64,000 nucleotides of DNA, taken from assembly GCA_947464275.1 (NCBI GenBank), contig CANHVU010000005.1, positions 1 through 64,000 on the forward strand. The letters run 5' to 3'. Made by a program: the position numbers and the translations under genes. How positions within the stretch are numbered: the first letter of the stretch is position 1; the number at the start of each line of letters is the position of its first letter. The notes under the pieces are model-generated. The model was given only the letters and a program-made list of their open reading frames with translations. It did not search any database and was not told where the DNA came from. This document shows positions 42,525 through 51,816 of the stretch, in pieces. Origin of the DNA: Bacteroidota bacterium (GTDB lineage Bacteria > Bacteroidota > Bacteroidia > UKL13-3).

Positions 42525-43817
42525 TTATTCAGTTTGTTCGTACTTAAATGATGCTATTAAAAGTCCACAAACCAAAACACAAAATCCTAATGAAGTTGGT
42601 TGAGACCAACCTCCTTGCGGTAAAATAAAAAGGGTAAATGATAATAATATCCAAGGTAGGATATCATTTATTTTCAAATATTGCCAAGCCCAAGAAGTAA
42701 GTTTTACTGTCATTAACAACCTGATTAAAATGATGGCTATGCCAAGTATAGGGCCTAATTCCCCAATTAGTCTTCCCCATTCTCCTTCTGAAATAAGGAA
42801 GGCTCTTTTATTGGTTAAAATACTACTCCCAACATTAGTTCCGTAGCCCAAACCATAACCTAAAAATGGTTGGTTGGTTGATGAACTCAAAGCATTTATC
42901 AAACCTCCTAAATACCTATCAAGAAAAACTGATTCAATACCACCTTCAGCAGTATTGGCTCTTTCTAAGCGAGTAGTAAAAGCCTCAAATCCTATTGAAA
43001 AGATATCGAATAAACTCAATAATAGCGCTAATGCAGAAAAACCTAAAACCATGGTGATTCCCTTATTACTATTTTGTTTAATAATATTTGCTCCAATTAT
43101 GGTAAATCCAAAACTTATCATTATTTGAAACAGTAAACTTCTACTAATTGAAAACGGAATGGAGGCGAGCAATGCAGCTGTGGCCAATGATAAAATAACT
43201 CTGTTTATTTTTTTTGATTCAATCCAAAAGTAAAAAACAAATACTGCAACCAAACTAAAAAAAGAGGTGGTTCCACTCGTAAACGAAAATGTTCCTGGTG
43301 GTCTTAAGTAGCCCATCGCTCCGCTAAATCCACCACCAATCGCATCACCTATACCTTTGTTTACCCAAGCAGTTTGAGGACTGAAAAACTGAACAGCAAT
43401 TAACAAAGCCATTGGAATAGAAATATATAAAAATACTTTTCCCATTTTTATAACATCTTCTTTGTTAAAAACTGTACCAATTAAAAAGATCATTGGAAAA
43501 TGAATTATAAAAATTCGAGCACCATACAATGCCACAATAATATTACCGTGGCCGGTTACCATGGTTGCAATAAAACTAACCGAAACAATACTTAACATAT
43601 AGAAGATATAACTATTAAAGTATACAACTCTGTTAAAGCTTGCCGAAAAGAACAAATAAAGAACCAATGGATCTCTTATTAATAACAACGGATTTGCTAA
43701 TTGGGGCAATATCCATTTTCGTAATGCTCCTTCAAATATTAATAAAATAAAGTATAACCAAATTCCATTTCTTAAATTGGTCAAACTGTCATTTTTATTT
43801 AAATTGTGCTGATTCAA
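42525..43817 (-). CDS. O-antigen polymerase/ligase-like polytopic membrane protein (Wzy-like)
   Basis: A 430-residue membrane protein with about ten helices and a large periplasmic loop. It shows FEGALRKWILP near the N-terminus, RPPGTFSFTSGTTSFFSL, RLERANTAEGGIESVFLDRYLGGLINAL and FLGYGLGYGTNVG. Such proteins belong to the O-antigen ligase/polymerase superfamily and may polymerise repeats or ligate chains. The start is TTG 43817; no ATG or GTG is available. It sits between an acyltransferase-3 gene and a GT4 gene. Confidence 0.8.
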   Translation of the reverse strand: MNQHNLNKNDSLTNLRNGIWLYFILLIFEGALRKWILPQLANPLLLIRDPLVLYLFFSASFNRVVYFNSYIFYMLSIVSVSFIATMVTGHGNIIVALYGARIFIIHFPMIFLIGTVFNKEDVIKMGKVFLYISIPMALLIAVQFFSPQTAWVNKGIGDAIGGGFSGAMGYLRPPGTFSFTSGTTSFFSLVAVFVFYFWIESKKINRVILSLATAALLASIPFSISRSLLFQIMISFGFTIIGANIIKQNSNKGITMVLGFSALALLLSLFDIFSIGFEAFTTRLERANTAEGGIESVFLDRYLGGLINALSSSTNQPFLGYGLGYGTNVGSSILTNKRAFLISEGEWGRLIGELGPILGIAIILIRLLMTVKLTSWAWQYLKINDILPWILLSFTLFILPQGGWSQPTSLGFCVLVCGLLIASFKYEQTE

Positions 43818-43870
43818 ATGGTTGAAATTTTTATTGATTTTAAAAAACTAGCGAGTAAATCAATCGTTGA

Positions 43871-44932
43871 TTAATTTATAATTTCTTTTGGTCGTTTATT
43901 GGTTAATGGTTTTTCAAAGTATTTATAAATGACGGCAGAAACCATAATTGTTATAAATAAGCCAATTAATTTAGATGCCAAGTTGCCCATTCCATTTATC
44001 CTGATGGCAGATGTTAAATAATAGGTGGTAAACATTACCGGAATATGGCTTAAATAAATAGAGTAAGACCATAAGCTAATATTTTGAATACTAACTTTCA
44101 ACCAATTTATATGTTTTAAAGTAAAATTCATTTTTTCTACTTTTGGCATTATTAACGCAAAAGCCAAAGGTGTTAACATCAAAAACGATTGTCCACTTCT
44201 TATTTCCTCATATTTTATGTTTGAAAAATGAACTTGTTTTGTGCAATAAAATAATAAGATACAACCAACCACTAACATGAAGTTTGAAAGGTTTTTGATA
44301 TTATTTTTTGTGTTCATAATAAACGATGCTGCCACCCCGTAAACTATTGCATCTATTCTTGCTAAAGTAATGCCTCTTAATGAGTGACCAACGTTTTGTT
44401 CAATTAAATAATACCTTATAAATATTGATATGATGATAAAGAAAAATAATGTAATAGTAAATGTAATTTTCTTAGGAAATCTTAAAAATGATAGGAGTAA
44501 AAGTACTAAAGGAAATAACAAATAAAACCATTCTTCAATACACAAACTCCACGAAACACTGTAAAATTCTTCTTCTCTTCCTATAAAATTTTGTATGAAA
44601 AAAATTGATTTTAAAATGGTTTCAAAACTTGTAAATTGTTTACTCCAAATCCATTGAAAAACTATCATTACCAATAAAAATAAATAGTAATTTGGAATAG
44701 TTCGCCACCATCTTCTTTTCCAAAAATTGGCAACTAAATTCATATTATATGAATTACTTGAATTGTAATTTATCCAAATTATTTTCCCAATTAAAAAACC
44801 ACTTAATGCAAAAAATAATTCTACACCCCAAAATCCAATCGAATCGAATACTTTAGCAAAATGGGCAAGCAATACAAATCCAATTGCTAAAGTCCTAAGT
44901 AAATCTAATCCAAAACTTCTGGTGCTACTCAT
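43871..44932 (-). CDS. Acyltransferase 3 family membrane protein
   Basis: A 353-residue integral membrane enzyme of the OafA/NodX type: RSFGLDLLRTLAIGFVLLAHF, IGFWGVELFFALSGFLIGKI, KRRWWRTIPNYYLFL, SVSWSLCIEEWFYLLFPLVLL, and the end YSIYLSHIPVMF and FEKPLTNKR. The conserved His in LLAHF and the R-x10-H-type geometry are present. It acetylates (or otherwise acylates) a sugar in the polysaccharide from inside the membrane. Its start overlaps the previous gene by 8 bp. Confidence 0.92.
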   Translation of the reverse strand: MSSTRSFGLDLLRTLAIGFVLLAHFAKVFDSIGFWGVELFFALSGFLIGKIIWINYNSSNSYNMNLVANFWKRRWWRTIPNYYLFLLVMIVFQWIWSKQFTSFETILKSIFFIQNFIGREEEFYSVSWSLCIEEWFYLLFPLVLLLLSFLRFPKKITFTITLFFFIIISIFIRYYLIEQNVGHSLRGITLARIDAIVYGVAASFIMNTKNNIKNLSNFMLVVGCILLFYCTKQVHFSNIKYEEIRSGQSFLMLTPLAFALIMPKVEKMNFTLKHINWLKVSIQNISLWSYSIYLSHIPVMFTTYYLTSAIRINGMGNLASKLIGLFITIMVSAVIYKYFEKPLTNKRPKEIIN

Positions 44933-46169
44933 TACTTAAATTTTGTTTTACAAAAGAGGCTAACTCAGTTGCATATTTGTGCCATGGTCTTTCTTTGGCC
45001 GTTTTTTGAGCATTTATTTTTATTTGCTCTAACTGTTCTCTGTTATCAATTATGTTATGAATTACCTGAATCATTGCGTTCGAATCTCCTGGTTCTACAA
45101 TCCATCCATTTTTCCCATGAGTTATAAAATCTTTGCCTGCTGTATGGTTTGTGGTAATTACTGGCATTCCTTGCGACATAGCTTCACTTATTACCATTCC
45201 AAATCCTTCAAATAAAGAAGGAAATAATAGTATATCGTGTTGCTGCATTTGTTCCAATATTTCGTGATGAGGTAAACTTGGAATCCAATTATAATTTTTT
45301 AAATTATTATCTAGTTCCTTACATACATTCGAAGTTTTACGTCCAATGATAGTAAGTTCTATATGTTTACCAAAATAATTAGCAGTTTCAAACACTTCTG
45401 CAATACCTTTTCGTTGCGTTAAACCTCCTACAAATAATAACTTTAATGGTTTATTGGTTTTTTCTTTAAGTTGGTTTCTTACCGCAACTTCTGGGAAACC
45501 ATAAGGAATGACTGTTATTTTATTTAATGGATTTGGATATAAATTTAACGTGTCTTTTGTAAAACTGCTTGCCACAATTATATTGTCAGCAAATGCCAAT
45601 TCTTCATCCTTTCTTGCCAGTTTATTTTCTGAATTTAACAGCCCAGTAAGTGTGCTTGCATAAAGTGGTTGACGTTCTTTTTCAATTGCTAATATTTGAC
45701 TTCCCATCCGCCAATATCCAATTGATAAATCATAAAAGTTAGTCAAGCCGATTTGTTTTGATTTAATAAAAGATTGCAATGCAGCGTCTTCATAAGCATA
45801 TATGGCTTTAGCTCCTTTACCATGCTGTTGAAATAATTTTTTGCTTACCCAATAATCATGATTTGAATAAACTCCATCTACACTAAATTTACCAAACTCA
45901 TGTTTAATTAAACTTTCCCAATTCATTTTCATGCTTAATTGGCGCATGAGTTCATGGTATGGATTGGTATTTGTGTATGGTTTCAAATCGTTATCAAACA
46001 CTCGTTTTCTAAGTTCAGCTAGTTTTGAAAATCTTCCAATTTGAAATAAAAAATCATTTTCAAAGCAAGCAATACTTGTATAAAAAGATTGCAGTATTTG
46101 AGCTTGAATTAATCCAGAAGCAGCATATCTTACAAATTGATTTCCTGTTGGATGAGATAAAATGACCAT
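44925..46169 (-). CDS. GT4 family glycosyltransferase
   Basis: A 414-residue GT-B enzyme: LSHPTGNQFVRYAASGLIQAQIL at the N-terminus, IYAYEDAALQSFIKSKQIG, NIIVASSFTKDTL, LLFVGGLTQRKGIAEVFETANYFG, LTIIGRKTS and LFPSLFEGFGMVISEAMSQGMPVITTNHTAGKDFI. The E-x7-E motif is intact. Overlaps the acyltransferase 3 gene by 8 bp and starts 3 bp after the next upstream gene ends. Donor unknown. Confidence 0.9.
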   Translation of the reverse strand: MVILSHPTGNQFVRYAASGLIQAQILQSFYTSIACFENDFLFQIGRFSKLAELRKRVFDNDLKPYTNTNPYHELMRQLSMKMNWESLIKHEFGKFSVDGVYSNHDYWVSKKLFQQHGKGAKAIYAYEDAALQSFIKSKQIGLTNFYDLSIGYWRMGSQILAIEKERQPLYASTLTGLLNSENKLARKDEELAFADNIIVASSFTKDTLNLYPNPLNKITVIPYGFPEVAVRNQLKEKTNKPLKLLFVGGLTQRKGIAEVFETANYFGKHIELTIIGRKTSNVCKELDNNLKNYNWIPSLPHHEILEQMQQHDILLFPSLFEGFGMVISEAMSQGMPVITTNHTAGKDFITHGKNGWIVEPGDSNAMIQVIHNIIDNREQLEQIKINAQKTAKERPWHKYATELASFVKQNLSNE

Positions 46170-46172
46170 GAC

Positions 46173-47246
46173 TTAATTTCCTTGTAAAACTAACTTCCAG
46201 TTATCTTTTAAAACTTCAGGTGCATATTTTTTATGGTATGCGTCAATTTGTTTTTGATAAGTAAACTCTTTATTGATTAAGTTATCAGTAAAATTTTTCA
46301 AGTGAGTTATCAATTCAGTATTATTGGTTTCTTTTGGTAACAAATAATTAAAATGTTCATCAATCAGTAGTTCTTTAATGCCACCTCTATCCGTTGCAAT
46401 CCAAGGTAAACCAGCACTCATAACTTCTAACAAACTAATTGGTAAACCTTCTGGATGTGTTGAATACAATATAAAAGCATCAATGGTATTTAATGCAATG
46501 GCGAGTTCTTCTTTACTTTTAAAAGAACCCATATAGTTTAAATTTGGATAGTTTTTAAAATAATTTTCATCGTACGTTTTACCTTCACCCCAAATATAAA
46601 ATGCTATATTTTTGAGTTCTAAATTGTTTGAAAGTTCACAAATGCTTTCAATACCTTTCTCTTTAATTAAACGTCCTATATATCCAATTTTTATTTTGTT
46701 AAAATCAATTGGTTTTCTTTCAATATTAATTGTTCTAGAAAAACAAGGAATTGAAATGACCTTTCTTCTTAAAACATCATTCATTGGTTTAGCATTGTAT
46801 TGCGCGCAAGCTATAACCACAGTTGCATTTTGTAACGTTTTTATATATTGCTTAGTCCAAGTTTTTTGGTCATTTTCATCGCCTGAGGTATGATGATGAT
46901 GAACCCAATTTTTGATATTAAACAAGAATTTTTTAATTAAATAAATACTGTTACCCTGGCCATTACTATAAAATGTAAAAAAACCTCTTAAGTTAATTAA
47001 TGGAATAAGCAATAATAATTTTAAGTACCTAACTAATATATTTGGATGATTAATTATCCAAACGTTTTCACAAATTTCATGATAAAAAGAGTGTGTTTGG
47101 CTACTTGCTTTTGAATGAAGAATTAATATAGATATTGATAAATTATTATCTTGTTTAAGTTGAATACAAAATTCTTTTAAATGACTTTCAATACCACCAT
47201 TTTCGAGTAATTGAGTTACAAATATCAATACCTTTTTTTTAGTCAA
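46173..47246 (-). CDS. GT4 family glycosyltransferase
   Basis: A 357-residue GT-B enzyme starting at TTG 47246, inside an 8-bp overlap with the upstream gene. Motifs: IFVTQLLENGGIESHLKEFCIQL, HHHHTSGDE (in WVHHHHTSGDENDQK), IGYIGRLIKEKGIESICELS, FYIWGEGK and ILYSTHPEGLPISLLEVMSAGLPWIATDRGGIKELL. The E-x7-E motif of GT4 is intact. It follows the pyruvyltransferase-like gene. The small plus-strand frame 46612-46893 is a shadow. Confidence 0.88.
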   Translation of the reverse strand: MTKKKVLIFVTQLLENGGIESHLKEFCIQLKQDNNLSISILILHSKASSQTHSFYHEICENVWIINHPNILVRYLKLLLLIPLINLRGFFTFYSNGQGNSIYLIKKFLFNIKNWVHHHHTSGDENDQKTWTKQYIKTLQNATVVIACAQYNAKPMNDVLRRKVISIPCFSRTINIERKPIDFNKIKIGYIGRLIKEKGIESICELSNNLELKNIAFYIWGEGKTYDENYFKNYPNLNYMGSFKSKEELAIALNTIDAFILYSTHPEGLPISLLEVMSAGLPWIATDRGGIKELLIDEHFNYLLPKETNNTELITHLKNFTDNLINKEFTYQKQIDAYHKKYAPEVLKDNWKLVLQGN

Positions 47247-48252
47247 TTAAATACTCCTTTCCAAACACACGTTCAAATGATTTTTTTAAGAACCCGAATT
47301 TATAAACTGACTTTAAGCCAAAAGAAGTAATAGTTGAAATCAACTTATATTTTTGATATTGAGAATATAGTTTAAAATTAGTTTTATCTCTAAAGGGATT
47401 CTTATTAGTTTTTACTGCAAGATTTAATAAATAAGTTAAGTTATTTTTAATTTTATTAGCCTTACTTTTTTCAATTGTTACTTCAGGCAAAGTTTCACAA
47501 GCCATTAAATCATCATAAGAAATAATGGTAATTAATTTACTGAGTACGCTTAATCTAGGATCCTTAGGATTAGGATGAATTAAAATAACCGGAATTCCCA
47601 TTCCTATGCAAGGCAATGCACAATGAATTTTGGTGGTTAATACTAATTTCGCTTGCTCGTATCTTTTGAATAAAGAAAAAGCAAGTTCTGCATTATCCTC
47701 AACATAAGTATCAAATTTCAAAAATCTACTCAATGGATCATGTGAAATTTTGGTAAATCCATCAGGTATTAATTCGTTTAGCTTTTGCTCAATTTTTAAA
47801 GGAATGGGATGGTCAATATTATCTACCCAAATAACCTCTGATTTATTTCCTTTAAATGAATTACTATTATTAAATGTAAGGGTTAAACAACTTGAATAAT
47901 AGGCAGGAATACCAAATCCACGCATTAGCCAGAGCGTTTTAGAATCTCTGCAACCAATTGGTGCATTTTTTTTAAAATGCTCTCTAATGGTCTTAATTTT
48001 AATAAAGTCAGATTTAGCAATATGAACTGAAATATAAAAAGGAATAACTTCGGTAGGTGGGGGAAATTTATCAAACTCATGTTGATACCAACCATTGGCA
48101 ATAAGCAAGCTTGGCTCATTGGTTAATGAGCTAAGTTTTTCCCTATTAACTGGTTTGGCATCATTAGGTAAAAATTGTTTAGCAGCTAATCCTTGAATTA
48201 CATCTCCTAAATTATTCCTTTTTAAACCTTCTATTTGATAATAATATCTCAC
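47239..48252 (-). CDS. Polysaccharide pyruvyl transferase family protein, copy 1
   Basis: A 337-residue protein starting at GTG 48252. It resembles the PF04230 family: NLGDVIQGLAAKQFLP at the start, PIGCRDSKTLWLMRGFGIPAYYSSCLTL, EVIWVDNIDHPI, and VLTTKIHCALPCIGMGIPVILIHPNPKDPRLS near the end, where the H-x-AL-x-C-x-GIPV core is typical. The family adds pyruvate from phosphoenolpyruvate to sugars, although many members are untested. A second family member lies at 50737-51816. It overlaps the GT4 gene by 8 bp. Confidence 0.82.
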   Translation of the reverse strand: MRYYYQIEGLKRNNLGDVIQGLAAKQFLPNDAKPVNREKLSSLTNEPSLLIANGWYQHEFDKFPPPTEVIPFYISVHIAKSDFIKIKTIREHFKKNAPIGCRDSKTLWLMRGFGIPAYYSSCLTLTFNNSNSFKGNKSEVIWVDNIDHPIPLKIEQKLNELIPDGFTKISHDPLSRFLKFDTYVEDNAELAFSLFKRYEQAKLVLTTKIHCALPCIGMGIPVILIHPNPKDPRLSVLSKLITIISYDDLMACETLPEVTIEKSKANKIKNNLTYLLNLAVKTNKNPFRDKTNFKLYSQYQKYKLISTITSFGLKSVYKFGFLKKSFERVFGKEYLID

Positions 48253-48257
48253 TTTAA

Positions 48258-49361
48258 TTAACTTAATGAATTGTTATTAAACATATTAATTAATCTTGTT
48301 GTAACCCACAATTGATTATTTTTTATTTCACCTTTTTCTAATTTAATATTAGTAGGACTTGATGTAAATATCATTTGTTTTGCAAAATTGTTTTGAGGTG
48401 CTTCAAGTATTGTCATTGATGGTTGCTCACCTCTTAGTAAAACTGGTAAACCATGTTCTAACATAGCCACAGTAGATCCACTTTTACCAAAATATTCATA
48501 ATTGGCTCTCGAAATTCCAATATCTGCATTTAAAAATATTTCAGAAACTTCATTTTCATCTTTTTCACCTATACAATTTAAGGCATATTGACCAAGCACA
48601 TTTTTAATGGCGCTAAATGCAGCCTCTTTATGGATACCGTTATTTCCTATAACATTAAATTTAACGGGTAGCATTTTTGATTTAGAATATTCTTTTATCC
48701 AATTTAATTGCATCAAAAATTCATGTTGATTGGGCGAAAAACTACCAAAAAAAACGACATTTATTTCGTTCTTTAAAGTAGATAAATGTTCACTTTTAAA
48801 TGACTTAATGTTTCCAAATAATGGCAGTAGATGAGCATTATTTTTCTCAAGTTTTGAAAGGTAAGTATTAATACTTGTGGTTATTAGTTGTGGTTTTAGT
48901 TTATAAATTAACATTTTTATACAAACCTTTTGAAGTTTACCAAGTATTTTATTTTTAAAACTAGTTGAATTTTTATAATCAATCCATAATTCATGAAACA
49001 TTACATGAAGCTTGTATTTTTTTATTCCGTTTAGCAAATAAATTAAGCTAAATGGTAATCCTTTTTTGTGATATGCAAACGATACAAATTGTAAGCTTAT
49101 CCAATCTGGATTAAATTGCTCAGCAGTTTGATTGATTAATTTTATTTTATGCTTTATGGGTAAATTATTTGATAACCGCACTTTAGGGTTACTTTCTTGT
49201 GAAATGATTTTGTTGTTGTTTGTTATATGTTTGGAGTCGTTTATAGAAATTATAGCTACTTGGTGTCCAAGTTTTTCCAAAGTTTTACTTAAGTTCAACA
49301 CATAATCGGCCACACCATTTTTTTTTTCAACTAGTGAACCAACAATAAACATAATTTTCAT
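48258..49361 (-). CDS. GT4-like glycosyltransferase
   Basis: A 367-residue GT-B-like protein: MFIVGSLVEKKNGVADYVLNLSKTLEKLGHQVAII, ISLQFVSFAYHKKGLPFSLIYLLNG, EINVVFFGSFSPNQHEFLMQLNWI, VKFNVIGNNG, and ADIGISRANYEYFGKSGSTVAMLEHGLPVLL. The second-domain motif is weaker than in its neighbours, with KSGSTVAMLEHG in the E-x7-E region. The start overlaps the stop of the acyltransferase gene by one base (TAATG). Donor unknown. Confidence 0.82.
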   Translation of the reverse strand: MKIMFIVGSLVEKKNGVADYVLNLSKTLEKLGHQVAIISINDSKHITNNNKIISQESNPKVRLSNNLPIKHKIKLINQTAEQFNPDWISLQFVSFAYHKKGLPFSLIYLLNGIKKYKLHVMFHELWIDYKNSTSFKNKILGKLQKVCIKMLIYKLKPQLITTSINTYLSKLEKNNAHLLPLFGNIKSFKSEHLSTLKNEINVVFFGSFSPNQHEFLMQLNWIKEYSKSKMLPVKFNVIGNNGIHKEAAFSAIKNVLGQYALNCIGEKDENEVSEIFLNADIGISRANYEYFGKSGSTVAMLEHGLPVLLRGEQPSMTILEAPQNNFAKQMIFTSSPTNIKLEKGEIKNNQLWVTTRLINMFNNNSLS

Positions 49362-49921
49362 TATTTACGTTCGGATATTTTTTTTGCAGGTACACCGCCC
49401 CATATTTCAAAGCAAGGAACATTTTTTGTAACAACTGAACCTGCAGCAATAATAGCTCCTTTGTTAATTTCAACTCCTTTCAAAATAATTGCATTTGCGC
49501 CTATCCAAACATCTTCATTTATTGTTATGCCAAGTTCAACTCCTTGTTGTTTATTTATTAAATTTTCTTTTGAAAATCCATGGTCATGGTCAATAAATTT
49601 TACCCCAGATGCAATTAAACAATTGCTTTTTATTGAAATAGATTTTCGGATATTAAATTCAGAATAAGCTCCTATAAATACATCATCTTGTATGATTATG
49701 TTAGGTCCTGGTTTGTATATGCCATCAAATTTAAAAGAAATGTTTTGTTCCAATTTACAGTTATTTCCAATTTTTACTTGATGAGGCCAAGTAATATTCA
49801 CTTTTGGCAAATTGGTTCCTTTTCCAATTTTTAGCCCTTGTAATTCAAAGAATATTTTTCTTAAATAACTAAAGAATCTATTACTCAGTTTTACCCTAAT
49901 TAAAAAAAATAATTTTAGCAT
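49361..49921 (-). CDS. Hexapeptide-repeat acyltransferase (WbbJ-like)
   Basis: About 186 residues from ATG 49921 (GTG 49927 is also possible). Left-handed beta-helix hexads (VKIGNNCKLEQNISFKFDG, IIIQDDVFIGAYSEFNIRKSISIKSNCLIASGVKFIDHDHGF, ITINEDVWIGANAIILKGVEINKGAIIAAGSVVTK) and the end WGGVPAKKI. The His pair in DHDHGF is the catalytic site in this family. It probably acetylates a sugar hydroxyl or amino group. It lies 11 bp after the GT2 gene. Confidence 0.9.
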   Translation of the reverse strand: MLKLFFLIRVKLSNRFFSYLRKIFFELQGLKIGKGTNLPKVNITWPHQVKIGNNCKLEQNISFKFDGIYKPGPNIIIQDDVFIGAYSEFNIRKSISIKSNCLIASGVKFIDHDHGFSKENLINKQQGVELGITINEDVWIGANAIILKGVEINKGAIIAAGSVVTKNVPCFEIWGGVPAKKISERK

Positions 49922-49932
49922 ACTCACTTTAA

Positions 49933-50736
49933 CTAGATGAATATCATGATGAAGTTAAATACCATTTTATCTAAATAACACAACCAACCTTTAAACCTAT
50001 ATTGAGCTAGTTCCTTTAAGTTTGAAAATATACTGCCAACAAATATTTTTATTCGTTTTATCCTAAATTGAAAAATATTTTTCTGATTGAATTTTTTAGC
50101 AAAATACCTTTGTGATTGTATCCTCAATTTGAAATTTTTAAAGGCAACTCTCCTTCTCCATGGGTGAATTACTAAGCTGTTTTCAATAAATTGAAACTGA
50201 GTAATAAGTTTCAAACGTTCTTTAAAATCAATATCTTCCATTGTTGAAAATGGATAATTTTCATCAAATCCATTCAAACTAAAGAATAGTTTTTTCTGAA
50301 TTGCAAAATTACAAGACCAAAGTTTACCACCATTTATATTAATTGGAGCTACTTCATCATACCTAGTTTTCGATTTATTTGCAATGGTTTTTCCTTCTAA
50401 TACTAAACCAGTATTATTTTTTATAGCAAGTTCATAGCTTAATAACCAATTTTGTTGAGGTAAACAATCATCATCTAAAAATATTAACCAATCTCCTTTA
50501 GCCTGTTTAGCAGCATAGTTTCTATTGGCTGCGGGTCCTTTCCTTGGGCCATTTATTACGCTAACTTTTGGATATTTATTATTAATAAATTTATTAATAG
50601 TTTGTTCCAAAGAATCATTTGATACTATTATTTCAATTTCATCACTCAATTCTAAATGATAATAGATATTAGCAATACATTTGATTAACTCTGCTTCACG
50701 TTTAAAAGTTGGGATAATTATGGAAATATTCACCAT
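49933..50736 (-). CDS. GT2 family glycosyltransferase
   Basis: A 267-residue GT-A enzyme: ISIIIPTFKREAELIKCIANI, IIVSNDSLEQTI, GPRKGPAANRNYAAKQAKGDWLIFLDDDCLPQQNWL with a DDD metal site, and GFDENYPFSTMEDIDFKERLKL as the ED acceptor motif. It adds a sugar to a growing repeat. The C-terminal ~60 residues are basic and may touch the membrane. Between pyruvyltransferase-like copy 2 and the WbbJ-like gene, with 0 and 11 bp gaps. Confidence 0.92.
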   Translation of the reverse strand: MVNISIIIPTFKREAELIKCIANIYYHLELSDEIEIIVSNDSLEQTINKFINNKYPKVSVINGPRKGPAANRNYAAKQAKGDWLIFLDDDCLPQQNWLLSYELAIKNNTGLVLEGKTIANKSKTRYDEVAPININGGKLWSCNFAIQKKLFFSLNGFDENYPFSTMEDIDFKERLKLITQFQFIENSLVIHPWRRRVAFKNFKLRIQSQRYFAKKFNQKNIFQFRIKRIKIFVGSIFSNLKELAQYRFKGWLCYLDKMVFNFIMIFI

Positions 50737-51816
50737 TTAATTATTAAATAAAATATTGATTCCTTTTGAAATCATACCATAACTTTTTTCTTCCATTTCT
50801 TTTAAAATTTGTTCGCTTGCTTTTAAAGCAGTTTTAGGAAGCTTATCAAATTGAATTAAATCCTCGGCATTTAAATAATCTGATTTATTAAATCCCATTT
50901 CCTTTAATAGTTCCTCATTTTTACGTGCGTATGCAATAGGCTTTATTTTTGCACCAGAACGAAATCCAAAAATAGTAGCATGTAAACGGGTTGTTATAAC
51001 CTCATCTGAGGGTGTAATTGTTGCTATAATTTTGGCTGGGTCAGGATTATAACTTAAATGATTAACTGCTAAACCTTTTAATAAAAACTTTGCATAAGCT
51101 TCATCCATAGGAGTAAACGACCAAGAATAAACTTCCTTACCTTCATTTAAAGCATTATTTACCTCATTTATAATTAAGGTTTTGTAATTTTGATGAATTG
51201 ATAAAAAGTTTTCAAAAATTTCTGGTCTTTCATTTTTATATGCATTTATTGGTTTTACTATTCCATTATTAAACAGGGCATATAAAGGCAAAATATTTAC
51301 AAATAATTTTTTTTCTAAATTATTTGTAACAGTTCTTATTTGTTCAAAATGTTTTCTTTGGAAAGAAAAAGCTAAATCTGGCTGCGAATAAATATCGTTT
51401 CTACCAGTTAATTCTTTTAATTTATCGGCTTGCGATTTACTTCTTGTACTAACAAACGCAGCCTTATTAATTAGTTCAATTGATTCATCACTGTAAAAAT
51501 TACTATTAAAATCAACACCCAAAAAAGCTACTTTTTTGTAATTATTGCTATGCCTTTTAATTATCTGTAATAATGAGTTTTCATAACCAATTGCACCTCC
51601 TCCTACAATTGCATAATCTCTTTCAAGCCAATATTTTAAACTATATATTGTTTGCAGTTCCGATTTAATATTTTTTTCTTTTAAAATTTCTTTAACACTG
51701 TTGCCTAGTGCTATATCCCCTAAATTTCCGTAATGATAACCACCAGTTATAGCAACTTCTTTTTTGTTAAAAAAATGAGTAAGCCATTTTATTTTATGTA
51801 ATAAACTAGGATTCAT
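50737..51816 (-). CDS. Polysaccharide pyruvyl transferase family protein, copy 2
   Basis: A 359-residue protein of the PF04230 family, closer to the family core than copy 1: VAITGGYHYGNLGDIALGNSVKEIL, DYAIVGGGAIGYENSLL, VAFLGVDFNSNFYSDESIELINKAAFVSTRSKSQADKL, IYSQPDLAFSFQ, and ITTRLHATIFGFRSGAKIKPIAYARKNEELL. The RLHA-x-IFG core is typical. It should modify a sugar with pyruvate, giving a charged polymer. Its start overlaps the GT2 gene upstream by 4 bp. Confidence 0.88.
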   Translation of the reverse strand: MNPSLLHKIKWLTHFFNKKEVAITGGYHYGNLGDIALGNSVKEILKEKNIKSELQTIYSLKYWLERDYAIVGGGAIGYENSLLQIIKRHSNNYKKVAFLGVDFNSNFYSDESIELINKAAFVSTRSKSQADKLKELTGRNDIYSQPDLAFSFQRKHFEQIRTVTNNLEKKLFVNILPLYALFNNGIVKPINAYKNERPEIFENFLSIHQNYKTLIINEVNNALNEGKEVYSWSFTPMDEAYAKFLLKGLAVNHLSYNPDPAKIIATITPSDEVITTRLHATIFGFRSGAKIKPIAYARKNEELLKEMGFNKSDYLNAEDLIQFDKLPKTALKASEQILKEMEEKSYGMISKGINILFNN

